This document shows positions 35,876 to 44,046 of a stretch of 44,922 nucleotides of DNA, one piece after another. The number at the start of each line of letters is the position of its first letter. Positions within the stretch are counted from its first letter, which is position 1. Location: positions 1 through 44,922 of the forward strand of contig CAJWYM010000021.1 of NCBI GenBank assembly GCA_913049555.1, written 5' to 3'. Source of the stretch: an uncultured Opitutia bacterium. Its GTDB lineage: Bacteria > Verrucomicrobiota > Verrucomicrobiia > Opitutales > CAJWYM01. The notes beneath the pieces were generated by a model that worked only from the letters and a program-made list of their open reading frames with translations, ran no database searches and was not told the origin of the DNA. A program made the position numbers and the translations under genes.

Positions 35876-38758
35876 ATGAATACAGAATTAAATATGAAAA
35901 AAATAACAATCGCTGCGTCTATCTGGCTGATTGTCTTTTTGACAAATCTCCTAAACGCAGATGATATTATATCAATTCTTAGTAAAAAACAAAACCAGCA
36001 TTTAAGTATCTGCGAAAAAGGTACGATCCGGTTTTCAAAATCTTTCAACACAGATGTTGAATTTATATTAGAACCGTCTGATACAGGAACTTTTAGAATT
36101 TACCATAAGAACAGCCATCTTTACCTAAATCCAATCAGTTCCTACAACTTTGGAGAGGTTGGCCTAAAACCACTGGAAAATTCATCTCCTTATTTTTTAT
36201 GGGAAATCATTGAAATTGAGGGATCAGAGCATTCGCATTTAAGGAATGTGGGGAGTGGGTTTTATTTAGCCTCATTCGATTCTTCGGCACTCGTTCATGC
36301 AAAAGGGAAGAATGAAACATTACGATTTGATGCTTATCAGTTCGCAATAGATAGAATTCCGGATAGCGATGGAGATGGCTATCTAGATTCTCAAGATTCT
36401 TTTCCAGAAAATGGATCGGAGTGGATCGATTCAGATTTTGATGGATTGGGGAATAATTCGGACTCAGACGACGACAATGATGGGGTGGATGATGAGAACG
36501 ATGAGGAACCGCTCCATTACAGTAGGGATATTACGAAATTTATTCTTCACAACGTTAAAACGGATACCCGCTTGACTTTAGATTCTAGTGGGCAACCTGT
36601 TTTAACCAGTCAAAAGGATTCCAGCACCTATTTTCAAAAAGACTATATGTTTGATTATGGTGGTTTTGAAATCAGACATGTTGAAACCGGATCTTGCTTG
36701 ACGACAACCCAAAGATGGAATTGGGGAAAAGTGGGAATGGCTGAACCAAATGGTGAGTCGGATTTTATATGGATCTTTGAAAAAATCCCAGGAACGGAAA
36801 ACGTTCGATTGCTCAACGCAGGGAGCGATTTATATGCCTTTAAATTTAATAATGAAATCAAACAAGCAGTCTTAGCGCATTGGATGCCCTCTGAGTGGAG
36901 GGTAGAATATATCACAAGTTCTACGAAGGATTCTGACAACGATTCTTTTACAGATATTGAAGAGTATGAACTTGGATCTGATCCTTTTGATGCAAATGTG
37001 ACTGTTTTTGACTATGACAATGACGGGATTAGTGATGTTGCTGATTTAGATGATGACAACGACGGAATCAGTGACAAAGATGAGATTTCCATGGGCACAT
37101 GCAGATTATTGGCAGACAGCGATGGGGATGGCTTGGATGATTTAAGTGACTTAAACCCATTGGAGCCTGATTTTCTTAATCTGCCGAGCCATTTTCAAGC
37201 TGGCACTCCTCATGATGGTGAAAAACCAAATATTCTTTTTATTTTAGTGGATGATTTGAATGATTTTATCTCTCCATTAAATCCTGAAATACCAGTAATC
37301 ACACCCAATCTCGATTTACTTGCATCCAAATCTACTATTTTTAAAAGAGCCTACTCCAATGCACCTGTCTGTGGTCCTTCAAGAGCGAGTATATTTTCAG
37401 GGATTTTACCTAGTGTCTCAGGGAAATATATAAAAGGGAATTGGTATGATCATGAGGTGTTGACCAATAGTTACACCATTATGGAACAATTATCTAGGCA
37501 TGGATACCATTCTGCTGGGGTTGGAAAGTTACTACACAAGGAGGTTCCAGCTCTTTGGGATGATTCTGGTTTGAAAGGGGATTATTCTCCGTTAGCAGCT
37601 AATAAAGAGGGTTGGACTGTGCATCCAGAAATGCCAGCACGCTTCAGTGAAGTTGCTGGTCCCTTGGATGGTATTTTCACTTCTTTAGAAAATGTGCCTG
37701 TTATTGATGGGATAAAAGGATGGAGAACCTCCAACTACAGGAAACTGTATGATTTTACAGGGGATAATCCAGATTTGTTACCGGACGAAACTTCAGTTGA
37801 ATGGGCAAAAAATATAATGAAACAAAGGAGCCAAGGCTCCATCGAAAAGCCATTCTTTTTAAGTGTTGGACTGATTCGTCCTCACACCCCCTTGGTCGCT
37901 CCTCAAGAATACTTTGACATGTATCCACTGGATAGTTTTGAGATTCCAGATTTCGATGAAGCTGATGATGCAGATACTCATCTGGAAGATCTATACATTG
38001 GAGAATCGAAAGGTAGAGCGATCTTCAATTCTCTTATGGATTCCTATGAAACTAAAGAAGAGGCTATGGAGCAATTAAAGCTTTATTATCAAGCCTATTT
38101 GGCCTGTATCACTTTTATGGATAAACAAGTAGGAGATCTTATTTCTGGTTTGGAAACCTATGGCTTGGATAAGAATACAGTGGTAGTATTCACCAGTGAC
38201 CATGGATACACTCTCGGAGAGAAGCAGTACCTTATGAAATATAATTTATGGGAAAGCTCAACACGGGTCCCTCTTATCATTCATGACCCAAGGCATGGAT
38301 TCGCTCAGGAAATTGATGAAGTCGTTAGTTTAATTGATCTTTATCCAACATTGACTCAACTAGGGGACGCACAAAAGATGGATAATTTGATAACAGAGAA
38401 GGGTCACAAACCAAATGGCCGTAGTTTATTACCGCTCCTTTGGGGAACTGAAGCAAGCGTTGACAGTTCTGATTACTCAGAGCGTTATGCTCTGTCTCAA
38501 GTAACTGCTTTAAAGTCCATCGGATCCTTAGGAAATCGATACGCATACAATTCTTCCGGAACGGCTATTCGGTCAAAAGATTGGAGATATATTTTATATG
38601 CGAATGGCAAAGAGGAACTGTATTGTCACAACGCTGAGAATTATGATCTTTACGATCCAAATGAGAGAACGAATTTATCTGATGAACCTTTTTGTGAAAA
38701 TGTAAAATTGGAATTGAGACAAAAATTACAGGCTCTACTCATAAGCGCAAAAGAATAG
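35876..38758 (+). CDS. Modular secreted sulfatase: two trefoil-like domains, TSP3 repeats, sulfatase
   Basis: A 960-residue exported protein. The signal peptide ends near NLLNA (residue 28); the start could also be the ATG at 35894. Residues about 30-158 and 215-347 are two similar modules shaped like beta-trefoils; NFGEVGLKPLENSSPYFLWE and NWGKVGMAEPNGESDFIWIF correspond, as do LRNVGSGFYLASF and LLNAGSDLYAFKF. Asp-rich TSP3-type calcium loops (DSDGDGYLD, DSDDDNDGVDDE; DYDNDGISD, DSDGDGLDD) follow each module, at 162-210 and 350-425. The sulfatase domain starts at 450 with D459-D460 and the formylglycine motif C499-G-P-S-R. SDHGYTLGEKQYLMKY is the second metal site. The trefoil part may bind glycans and direct the catalytic domain. 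Confidence 0.9.
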   Translation: MNTELNMKKITIAASIWLIVFLTNLLNADDIISILSKKQNQHLSICEKGTIRFSKSFNTDVEFILEPSDTGTFRIYHKNSHLYLNPISSYNFGEVGLKPLENSSPYFLWEIIEIEGSEHSHLRNVGSGFYLASFDSSALVHAKGKNETLRFDAYQFAIDRIPDSDGDGYLDSQDSFPENGSEWIDSDFDGLGNNSDSDDDNDGVDDENDEEPLHYSRDITKFILHNVKTDTRLTLDSSGQPVLTSQKDSSTYFQKDYMFDYGGFEIRHVETGSCLTTTQRWNWGKVGMAEPNGESDFIWIFEKIPGTENVRLLNAGSDLYAFKFNNEIKQAVLAHWMPSEWRVEYITSSTKDSDNDSFTDIEEYELGSDPFDANVTVFDYDNDGISDVADLDDDNDGISDKDEISMGTCRLLADSDGDGLDDLSDLNPLEPDFLNLPSHFQAGTPHDGEKPNILFILVDDLNDFISPLNPEIPVITPNLDLLASKSTIFKRAYSNAPVCGPSRASIFSGILPSVSGKYIKGNWYDHEVLTNSYTIMEQLSRHGYHSAGVGKLLHKEVPALWDDSGLKGDYSPLAANKEGWTVHPEMPARFSEVAGPLDGIFTSLENVPVIDGIKGWRTSNYRKLYDFTGDNPDLLPDETSVEWAKNIMKQRSQGSIEKPFFLSVGLIRPHTPLVAPQEYFDMYPLDSFEIPDFDEADDADTHLEDLYIGESKGRAIFNSLMDSYETKEEAMEQLKLYYQAYLACITFMDKQVGDLISGLETYGLDKNTVVVFTSDHGYTLGEKQYLMKYNLWESSTRVPLIIHDPRHGFAQEIDEVVSLIDLYPTLTQLGDAQKMDNLITEKGHKPNGRSLLPLLWGTEASVDSSDYSERYALSQVTALKSIGSLGNRYAYNSSGTAIRSKDWRYILYANGKEELYCHNAENYDLYDPNERTNLSDEPFCENVKLELRQKLQALLISAKE

Positions 38759-38766
38759 AGACAGTT

Positions 38767-38836
38767 TCAAAGGATGCACTTGGAATTGCAATTTGGAGAA
38801 AATTTCCAAAATTCAGCTTCCAAGTGCTTCCATTGA
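38767..38836. terminator. 70-bp imperfect hairpin after the modular sulfatase
   Basis: Arms of about 33 bases begin TCAAAGGATGCACTTGGAA and end TTCCAAGTGCTTCCATTGA, with GCACTTGGAA/TTCCAAGTGC perfect and further pairing inside at TTTGGA and TCCAAA. It starts 9 bases after the stop codon. A factor-independent terminator or 3'-end stabilising hairpin fits, although no long U run follows. Confidence 0.6.
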
Positions 38837-38964
38837 GTTTTGATGGATACATCTAAGATTTTGCAGAAATTTTTTTTTGTGGATGTGAATCTTTATAACT
38901 CATATTTGGTCAAAAAGGCTCGTAGTAAAATTTTACTCTAAAGGAGGGGATAGAGGGAAAGCAA

Positions 38965-39270
38965 CGCGTGATAAAGACTTTTCCTGTGCTTTGGAAGGTA
39001 AAAAATCTTATTTTCATAGGAACCGTTGTTCACAGCATGATTTCCGGTCATAAACATCTATTTCGAAGTTCCACAAATGAATTGTGCCCAACATGGGTCA
39101 AAGAAGACTCCTTCATGCCCGACTTTGTAAATAGTGCGGGATTGGACGGAGCTTGTAAAACATTGTAAATCTCAAATTCTTCAAATCCGACATCATCAGA
39201 AAGAATAAATAAGAGATTTGTTTGAGATTTAGCTTTTTTAGCGAATAGAATTGGATCAGAATTCTTAAAA
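38965..39270 (-). pseudogene. Decayed sulfatase fragment
   Basis: Translated on the minus strand, one frame reads SQTNLLFILSDDVGFEEFEI (DD at 39197-39192) and continues QAPSNPALFTKSG, the start of a sulfatase domain. A shift of frame near 39110-39125 leads to FFDPCWAQFICGTSK, then a stop (39060-39058), then MTGNHAVNNGSYENK (39051-39007). The intact family has C-G-P-S-R-A followed by M-x-TG; here it reads C-G-T-S-K-stop, so the active site is destroyed. There is at least one frameshift and one stop, and the rest of the domain is missing. The parent is a sulfatase of the FEEF/NNGSY kind, different from the two intact sulfatases nearby. Confidence 0.8.
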
Positions 39271-39571
39271 TTTTTTGAAAGAAAGGGTTCTTGTGAAGCT
39301 TTGATTTAAAAACTTCCATTTATAAAAAATTAAAATTCAATAATTTTTGGTTTATTCGGGTGAATTCTAGGGTGGGAGTATTTTTACAAAGACTTGAATT
39401 TTCAATGCTTTTAGCAGAAGACTCTAAAATCAAATTAGGAAGCCTTCCTTTTTTTTAAGATCTTAATAAATAGCAGCGCATAGACAGTCATGTTTAAAAG
39501 AGTGAAATCCTTTTCTTAATTCTTCTTAAAAACCTCTTGGAATCTAGCGACAGAATGTTCAGAATGAGTTC
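39271..39571. other. Non-coding A/T-rich spacer upstream of surE
   Basis: No gene is seen. It holds a small hairpin with a T run at 39437-39456. No clear promoter for surE was identified, and no ribosome site precedes its ATG. Confidence 0.5.
39437..39456 (+). terminator. Weak terminator-like hairpin
   Basis: AGGAA (39437-39441), a GCC loop and TTCCT (39445-39449), followed by a run of T to 39456. The five-base stem is short and no gene on this strand obviously feeds it. Confidence 0.3.
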
Positions 39572-40381
39572 ATGGCTCATACGATTCAGAAACCTTTAGC
39601 TTTTGTTACCAATGATGATGGGATTCATACATTGTTTTTACACGAATTGGTGCATGCCCTACAAAAAGATTTTGAAGTTTGTGTAGTGGCACCCAAAAAA
39701 GAACAAAGTTGGGTAGGAAGGGCTGTGAGCAGAGGCGATGATATTGAAGTCCAAGAATTTCCAGGCCTTGGTTGCTCTGCATGGACTGTGGACGGAACAC
39801 CCACGGATTGTTCCAACATTGGTTTGTCTCATTTGTGCCCTCGCAAACCTGATATCGTAATCTCTGGAATCAATTTAGGGTTCAATTATGCTTTTCCGAT
39901 GATCTTAAGTTCAGGCACGGTTGCTGGTGCGATAGAAGGAGCTTTGTGGGGGATCCCTGCTCTGGCTCTGAGTAAAGCAATCCCCAAAGAGGAATTTGAA
40001 AAAACTCGTCTGAGTGGTGGAAAATTGAATGGCCTAGCTTTGGAGGGCCTTCGGTTTGCAGCAGATCACTCAAGGGTTCTGGCTCTCCAGGTTATGAAGC
40101 TAGAACCCGAGGGTATTTCTGTCCATAATGTCAATTTTCCAGAGGTAGTTACTTCGACAACGCAAATAGTTAAAACGTATCCAGCCAAGTTAAATCTAGG
40201 TCCCCTTTTTCAGAAAAATGAGGAGCATGATGATACTTATGAATTTAGCTTTAAGGCAACGAATACAGACGATGAGGATCCCTCTAGCGACCTTTTCAAT
40301 GTAAAACGCGGATTTATAAGTCACAGTGTTTTAGATTATTCTAGGCTTTGTCCAGATGGATCCGCCTACCAATTTCAATAG
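39572..40381 (+). CDS. surE: 5'/3'-nucleotidase SurE
   Basis: A 269-residue metal-dependent phosphatase acting on nucleoside 5'- and 3'-monophosphates, often linked to stationary-phase survival. The metal-site opening is FVTNDDGIHTLFLHEL. VCVVAPKKEQSWVGRAVS matches the usual AP-x-x-x-QSG block, with W replacing part of the SG loop. GTPTDCSNIGLSHL and DIVISGINLGFNY follow, with N where the family usually has N-x-G-x-N, and SSGTVAGAIEGALWGIPALA is intact. Length is typical (about 250-270). The glycosyltransferase starts 17 bases after its stop. Confidence 0.94.
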   Translation: MAHTIQKPLAFVTNDDGIHTLFLHELVHALQKDFEVCVVAPKKEQSWVGRAVSRGDDIEVQEFPGLGCSAWTVDGTPTDCSNIGLSHLCPRKPDIVISGINLGFNYAFPMILSSGTVAGAIEGALWGIPALALSKAIPKEEFEKTRLSGGKLNGLALEGLRFAADHSRVLALQVMKLEPEGISVHNVNFPEVVTSTTQIVKTYPAKLNLGPLFQKNEEHDDTYEFSFKATNTDDEDPSSDLFNVKRGFISHSVLDYSRLCPDGSAYQFQ

Positions 40382-40398
40382 ATAAGGAAGTTTCTTTT

Positions 40399-41448
40399 AT
40401 GAGTAAAAAAGATTCTTCTTCTTTTTTTAAAGAGATTCAATCTGCCAAAAAAATCTTGGTTTTGGATCTTGGTTTCTTGGGAGACTCTATCCATCTTATT
40501 CCGTCTTTAAATTGTATTCGAAAGTCTATACCTAAGGCTGAGTTGCATGTGATGATAGCAGATCATGTGAAGGATTTATTAACGCTTACACCTTGGGTGG
40601 ATAAAGTTTGGGGTTATCCAAGATTCCCAAAAGGTCCGAAGTGGTATCAAGATTTTGGGCGTATTTCTGCTTTAAGGACTGAGAAATTTGACGCTGTAAT
40701 CAACTTAAATGGTTCGGATCGCTCCAGTATTTTAACAGTCAGTTCTGGATCAAAAAAAAGACTAGGTCGGGTTCCTGAAAAAATGAACCCAATGTGGAAA
40801 AGTTGCTTCACTCACATTGTAAACGTAGCCTATGGTCATTCTGGAGTGTTTCAGCAAAGATACGATTGCCTTCAAGAGAGCGGTTTTCCTGATGTCGGAA
40901 TTCACTTTAATCTCGTAGTTCCAGAAAATCTTTTAACAATAAATCCAATTCAGTCATTGAGAGAGAATTACATTCATGTAAGCCCTTTTACTCCCGTTAA
41001 TGATCGAGAAATTCCTTACAAGCAGTTGGCAGGTTTGTTGCATGAATTGAGTGATAAATACCCTCAATATAAAATCTTACTGACTTGTTCTCCGAATGAA
41101 AGAGAAACAGGAAAGCTGAAAAAACTGACCCGAGCCTTTCATTTTGATAACTGGGAGACCCTCCCAGACAAACTTTCCATTACTCAGTTGGGTGCCATCA
41201 TTCAAAAGTCTGTTATTCACTTAGGAGGGGATACTGGATCTTTACACTTAGCCAATGCGCTTGGAAAGAAGACGGTTTCATGGTTTCATGAAAATAAGTT
41301 GAATCAAATGCATTGGATGCCAAAGGGGAAGAATCATCGATCCGTCATAGGATCCCTCAGTAATTTAGGACTCGTTGGAATTTCCAACAGTGAAATTTTA
41401 GAAAGAGTAGAGGAACTCATCAACGAAATCCACTCAGTTGTAAATTAA
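40399..41448 (+). CDS. GT9-family glycosyltransferase (heptosyltransferase-like)
   Basis: A 349-residue GT-B enzyme related to the LPS heptosyltransferases. It begins KKILVLDLGFLGDSIHLIPS, the family's donor-side loop. The C-terminal half has the signature HLGGDTGSLHLANALGKKTV. The frame is open back to 40348 inside surE, but the ATG at 40399 has an AAGGAAG ribosome site and gives the typical start. It would transfer a heptose or other sugar to lipid A-core or a similar acceptor at the inner membrane; the donor is not known. It follows surE by 17 bases and the next gene follows after 2 bases. Confidence 0.92.
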   Translation: MSKKDSSSFFKEIQSAKKILVLDLGFLGDSIHLIPSLNCIRKSIPKAELHVMIADHVKDLLTLTPWVDKVWGYPRFPKGPKWYQDFGRISALRTEKFDAVINLNGSDRSSILTVSSGSKKRLGRVPEKMNPMWKSCFTHIVNVAYGHSGVFQQRYDCLQESGFPDVGIHFNLVVPENLLTINPIQSLRENYIHVSPFTPVNDREIPYKQLAGLLHELSDKYPQYKILLTCSPNERETGKLKKLTRAFHFDNWETLPDKLSITQLGAIIQKSVIHLGGDTGSLHLANALGKKTVSWFHENKLNQMHWMPKGKNHRSVIGSLSNLGLVGISNSEILERVEELINEIHSVVN

Positions 41449-41450
41449 AT

Positions 41451-42491
41451 ATGGACACAATTAATATAGGTTATGTAGGAGCAGGAGGAAACACTCGCTC
41501 TAGGCATATTCCTGAATTTTCAAAAATCAAAGGAGTGAAACACTTCGGGGTCTCTAATAGAAGTTTTGAGTCCAGCCAGTCCGTTGCCAATGATTTCGGA
41601 ATTGATGAAATCTTTTTGGATTGGAGAGATCTTGTCAACCATCCCAATATTCACGCGGTTTGCATTGGAACCTGGCCAGATATGCACGCCGAAATTTCAA
41701 TAGCGGCTTTAGCTGCGGGGAAGCATGTTTTGTGTGAAGCAAGGATGGCTCGTTCTTTGATCGAGGCAGAGTCTATGAGTGCAGCCTATAAAGAGTCCAA
41801 AGGATTGGTTTTTCAGATTGTTCCAGCACCTTTCTCTTTTCAGTTCGATAAGACCATAAAGCGATTTTTCAAAGAGAATACCTATGGATTATTGAGGTAT
41901 GCGAACGTTGTCAACACAAACAGTTCTTATTCCAGTGCTGAAACTCCAATGAGCTGGAGACAAGATATTTTGAAAAGTGGTAAAAACATCCTAACCATGG
42001 GTATTTTTTACGAAACTTTCAGTCGATGGATTGATGAAAACCCCGAGTGGCTCATTGCCCATGGTGATACGTATACACAAGTTCGTTATTCTTTGTTAAG
42101 TAGGCAATTAGAAAATGTTCGAATCCCTGACATAGTTAGTATTCTCTCTGGATATAAATCGGGGACAAGAGTCGATTATCATTTTGGTGGATTGACCCAC
42201 GGATCCGGCAAAGCAGAAATCACACTGACTTTTGAAGAAGCTACTTTCATACTTAACTTCAATCAAGATTCTTTTATGATTTACACTCATGAGTTCCCCG
42301 AAGGTCGCGAATATTTAGTCAAAAAGGAAGATCAAGCGGGGTGGTCGGTGGAAGAAGATTTTGTAAATAGCATTCGTATGGGAACAGCAGTCCATCTCAC
42401 TTCTGTTGAAAAAGGTCTTGAATACATGAAATTTACAGATTTGGTGCATCAGTCTTGCCGACATTCTGGCATGCGAGTGAACTGGTTTTAG
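41451..42491 (+). CDS. Divergent Gfo/Idh/MocA-family protein lacking EKP lysine
   Basis: A 346-residue protein with the family Rossmann start INIGYVGAGGNTRSRHIPEF. At the position of the usual E-K-P motif it has VLCEARMARSLIEAE, so the lysine is replaced by Ala. The second conserved block, normally D-(I/L)-G-x-H, is ILTMGIFYETFSRW, with no His. It may therefore have a different catalytic mechanism or be non-oxidising. I recall the CEARMA variant in other Gfo/Idh proteins, so this is a subfamily trait, not a mutation. It is tightly packed between the GT9 gene (2-base gap) and the FAD oxidase (10-base gap). Confidence 0.88.
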   Translation: MDTINIGYVGAGGNTRSRHIPEFSKIKGVKHFGVSNRSFESSQSVANDFGIDEIFLDWRDLVNHPNIHAVCIGTWPDMHAEISIAALAAGKHVLCEARMARSLIEAESMSAAYKESKGLVFQIVPAPFSFQFDKTIKRFFKENTYGLLRYANVVNTNSSYSSAETPMSWRQDILKSGKNILTMGIFYETFSRWIDENPEWLIAHGDTYTQVRYSLLSRQLENVRIPDIVSILSGYKSGTRVDYHFGGLTHGSGKAEITLTFEEATFILNFNQDSFMIYTHEFPEGREYLVKKEDQAGWSVEEDFVNSIRMGTAVHLTSVEKGLEYMKFTDLVHQSCRHSGMRVNWF

Positions 42492-42501
42492 GAAGAATAT
42501 T

Positions 42502-43932
42502 ATGGTGAAAGAAAATGGATTGAGGGCTTTAGAAGCTGAATTAGGGGATTGTATCGATGTTTCAGAAGAATCCCTGAAGAAAGCTAGCTACGACGGATTA
42601 AAAATCGCTTTTTCTCCTAGCGCAGTGATTCGTCCTCGAGTAGACGAACAAGTGAGTAGGGTGCTAAAATTAGCCAATCAGTTTAAAGTTCCGGTTTACA
42701 CTCGTGGAGCTGCTTCTAATTTAACGGGTTCTGCTGCCCCCGTTCAAAATGGTTGGGTTCTCGACCTATCTCTCCTAAATAAATTTACTATTGATACCGA
42801 TGTAGGTTATGTCACTGCTCAACCTGGAGTTCCTTTAATTGAATTGCAAAATGCAGTAGAGGCAAAGAATTGGTATTACCCACCAGATCCCTCTTCAAAA
42901 AAATGGTGCACAATCGGGGGTAACATTGCTTGCAATGCTGGGGGTCTTCGATGTGTTAAGTATGGTGTAACTCGTGATTACGTAGTTGCCCTTAAAGGAT
43001 ATTTACCCAATGGCGAAGCGGCAAGTTGGGCTAGGAAAACTAGAAAATTCTCAGCAGGTTATAATATTCGAGACCTTTGGATTGGATCTGAGGGAACCCT
43101 AGGGGTGATCACCGAAGCCACTTTAAGATTGATTCCCAAACCAGAGAAAAAAAACACAATCTTAGCTGCTTTTGAATCTGAAAGAAAGTCCTTGGAGGCC
43201 TCTTTTGAAATTGTTAAAAATCGAATTCAACCCTCTATTATGGAATTTTTGGATCGTTTGACTGTGGAAGGCGCAGAAAAAGCGACAGGACGTCCAGTTT
43301 TCAAAGGACGACCTGGGAGGTCTGTACTTTTACTTGAAGTGGACGGAAGTGCGATACAGGTAGAAGAAGGAACAAAAAATTTATTATCCGTTCTAAAATC
43401 TTTGACGGACTCCATCTCAGTTGCAGAGGGTGAGGATGAAAATCTTTGGGAAGTCCGAAGGACATGTTCCAGCGCAATGTTTGAATTAGGAAATCGAAAA
43501 CTCAATGAAGATGTTGCGGTTCCATTGCAAGAGCTCGTTCCTCTTTATGAAAAAATAGAAATTCTTCGTGAGGAATCGGGTTGTAATATCGCTGTATTTG
43601 GTCACGCAGGGGATGGGAATTTACACGTCAATATCATGTATGATCGTAAGAACCCCAGTGAATGCGAAAGAGCAGAATGGGCAGTGAACCAATTGATGCA
43701 TACAGTGGTTCAATTAGGAGGAACCATCAGCGGAGAGCATGGGATTGGACTCGCCAAGAGTGCTTTTATGTCCATTCAGTTTTCAAAAGCTGAAATATCC
43801 GCAATGCGATCCATTAAAAGAGCTTTAGATCCCAATAACATCTTAAATCCAGGGAAAATTTTTGATATTTTTGAACCATGGAATTATTCTCAAGTCAATG
43901 TGACCCAACCATGGGATCATAAAAAACATTGA
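42502..43932 (+). CDS. GlcD-type FAD-binding 2-hydroxyacid oxidase
   Basis: A 476-residue flavoprotein of the VAO/PCMH fold. The FAD-binding loops YTRGAASNLTGSAAPVQNGW and CTIGGNIACNAGGLRCVKYG are intact, and SEGTLGVITEATLRL follows. The C-terminal FAD_oxidase_C domain has FGHAGDGNLHVNIMY and GGTISGEHGIGLAKSAFM, the cap motifs seen in GlcD and D-lactate dehydrogenases. Glycolate, D-lactate or another 2-hydroxyacid is the probable substrate; GlcE/GlcF partners are absent from this window. It has an AGGAAG ribosome site and ends 114 bases before the DNA glycosylase gene. Confidence 0.92.
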   Translation: MVKENGLRALEAELGDCIDVSEESLKKASYDGLKIAFSPSAVIRPRVDEQVSRVLKLANQFKVPVYTRGAASNLTGSAAPVQNGWVLDLSLLNKFTIDTDVGYVTAQPGVPLIELQNAVEAKNWYYPPDPSSKKWCTIGGNIACNAGGLRCVKYGVTRDYVVALKGYLPNGEAASWARKTRKFSAGYNIRDLWIGSEGTLGVITEATLRLIPKPEKKNTILAAFESERKSLEASFEIVKNRIQPSIMEFLDRLTVEGAEKATGRPVFKGRPGRSVLLLEVDGSAIQVEEGTKNLLSVLKSLTDSISVAEGEDENLWEVRRTCSSAMFELGNRKLNEDVAVPLQELVPLYEKIEILREESGCNIAVFGHAGDGNLHVNIMYDRKNPSECERAEWAVNQLMHTVVQLGGTISGEHGIGLAKSAFMSIQFSKAEISAMRSIKRALDPNNILNPGKIFDIFEPWNYSQVNVTQPWDHKKH

Positions 43933-44007
43933 TTTTAATTGTTAAGGATTTCATAAATGCCCTTGGACCTTGTTTGATTTCTCTAGGCAAAATTAACTTT
44001 TTATGGG

Positions 44008-44040
44008 CTCAATATTAGAAGATTTGAGCTCTCAATATTA
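44008..44040 (+). repeat. Direct and inverted short repeats before the glycosylase gene
   Basis: CTCAATATTA occurs at 44008-44017 and again at 44031-44040. Overlapping it, GCTCAA (44007-44012) and TTGAGC (44024-44029) are inverted. The second copy ends 6 bases before the ATG at 44047. It may be a regulator site or an RNA hairpin. Confidence 0.35.
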
Positions 44041-44046
44041 TAAAAA

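Noticed and set aside
38968-39168. Small plus-strand gene of 66 residues
   Set aside because: It starts with a non-ATG codon, resembles nothing, and lies antisense to the sulfatase pseudogene, so it is a shadow frame.
39113-39319. Small minus-strand gene of 68 residues
   Set aside because: Its frame is offset from the sulfatase remnant frame and its sequence is low-complexity; it is a by-product of the pseudogene.
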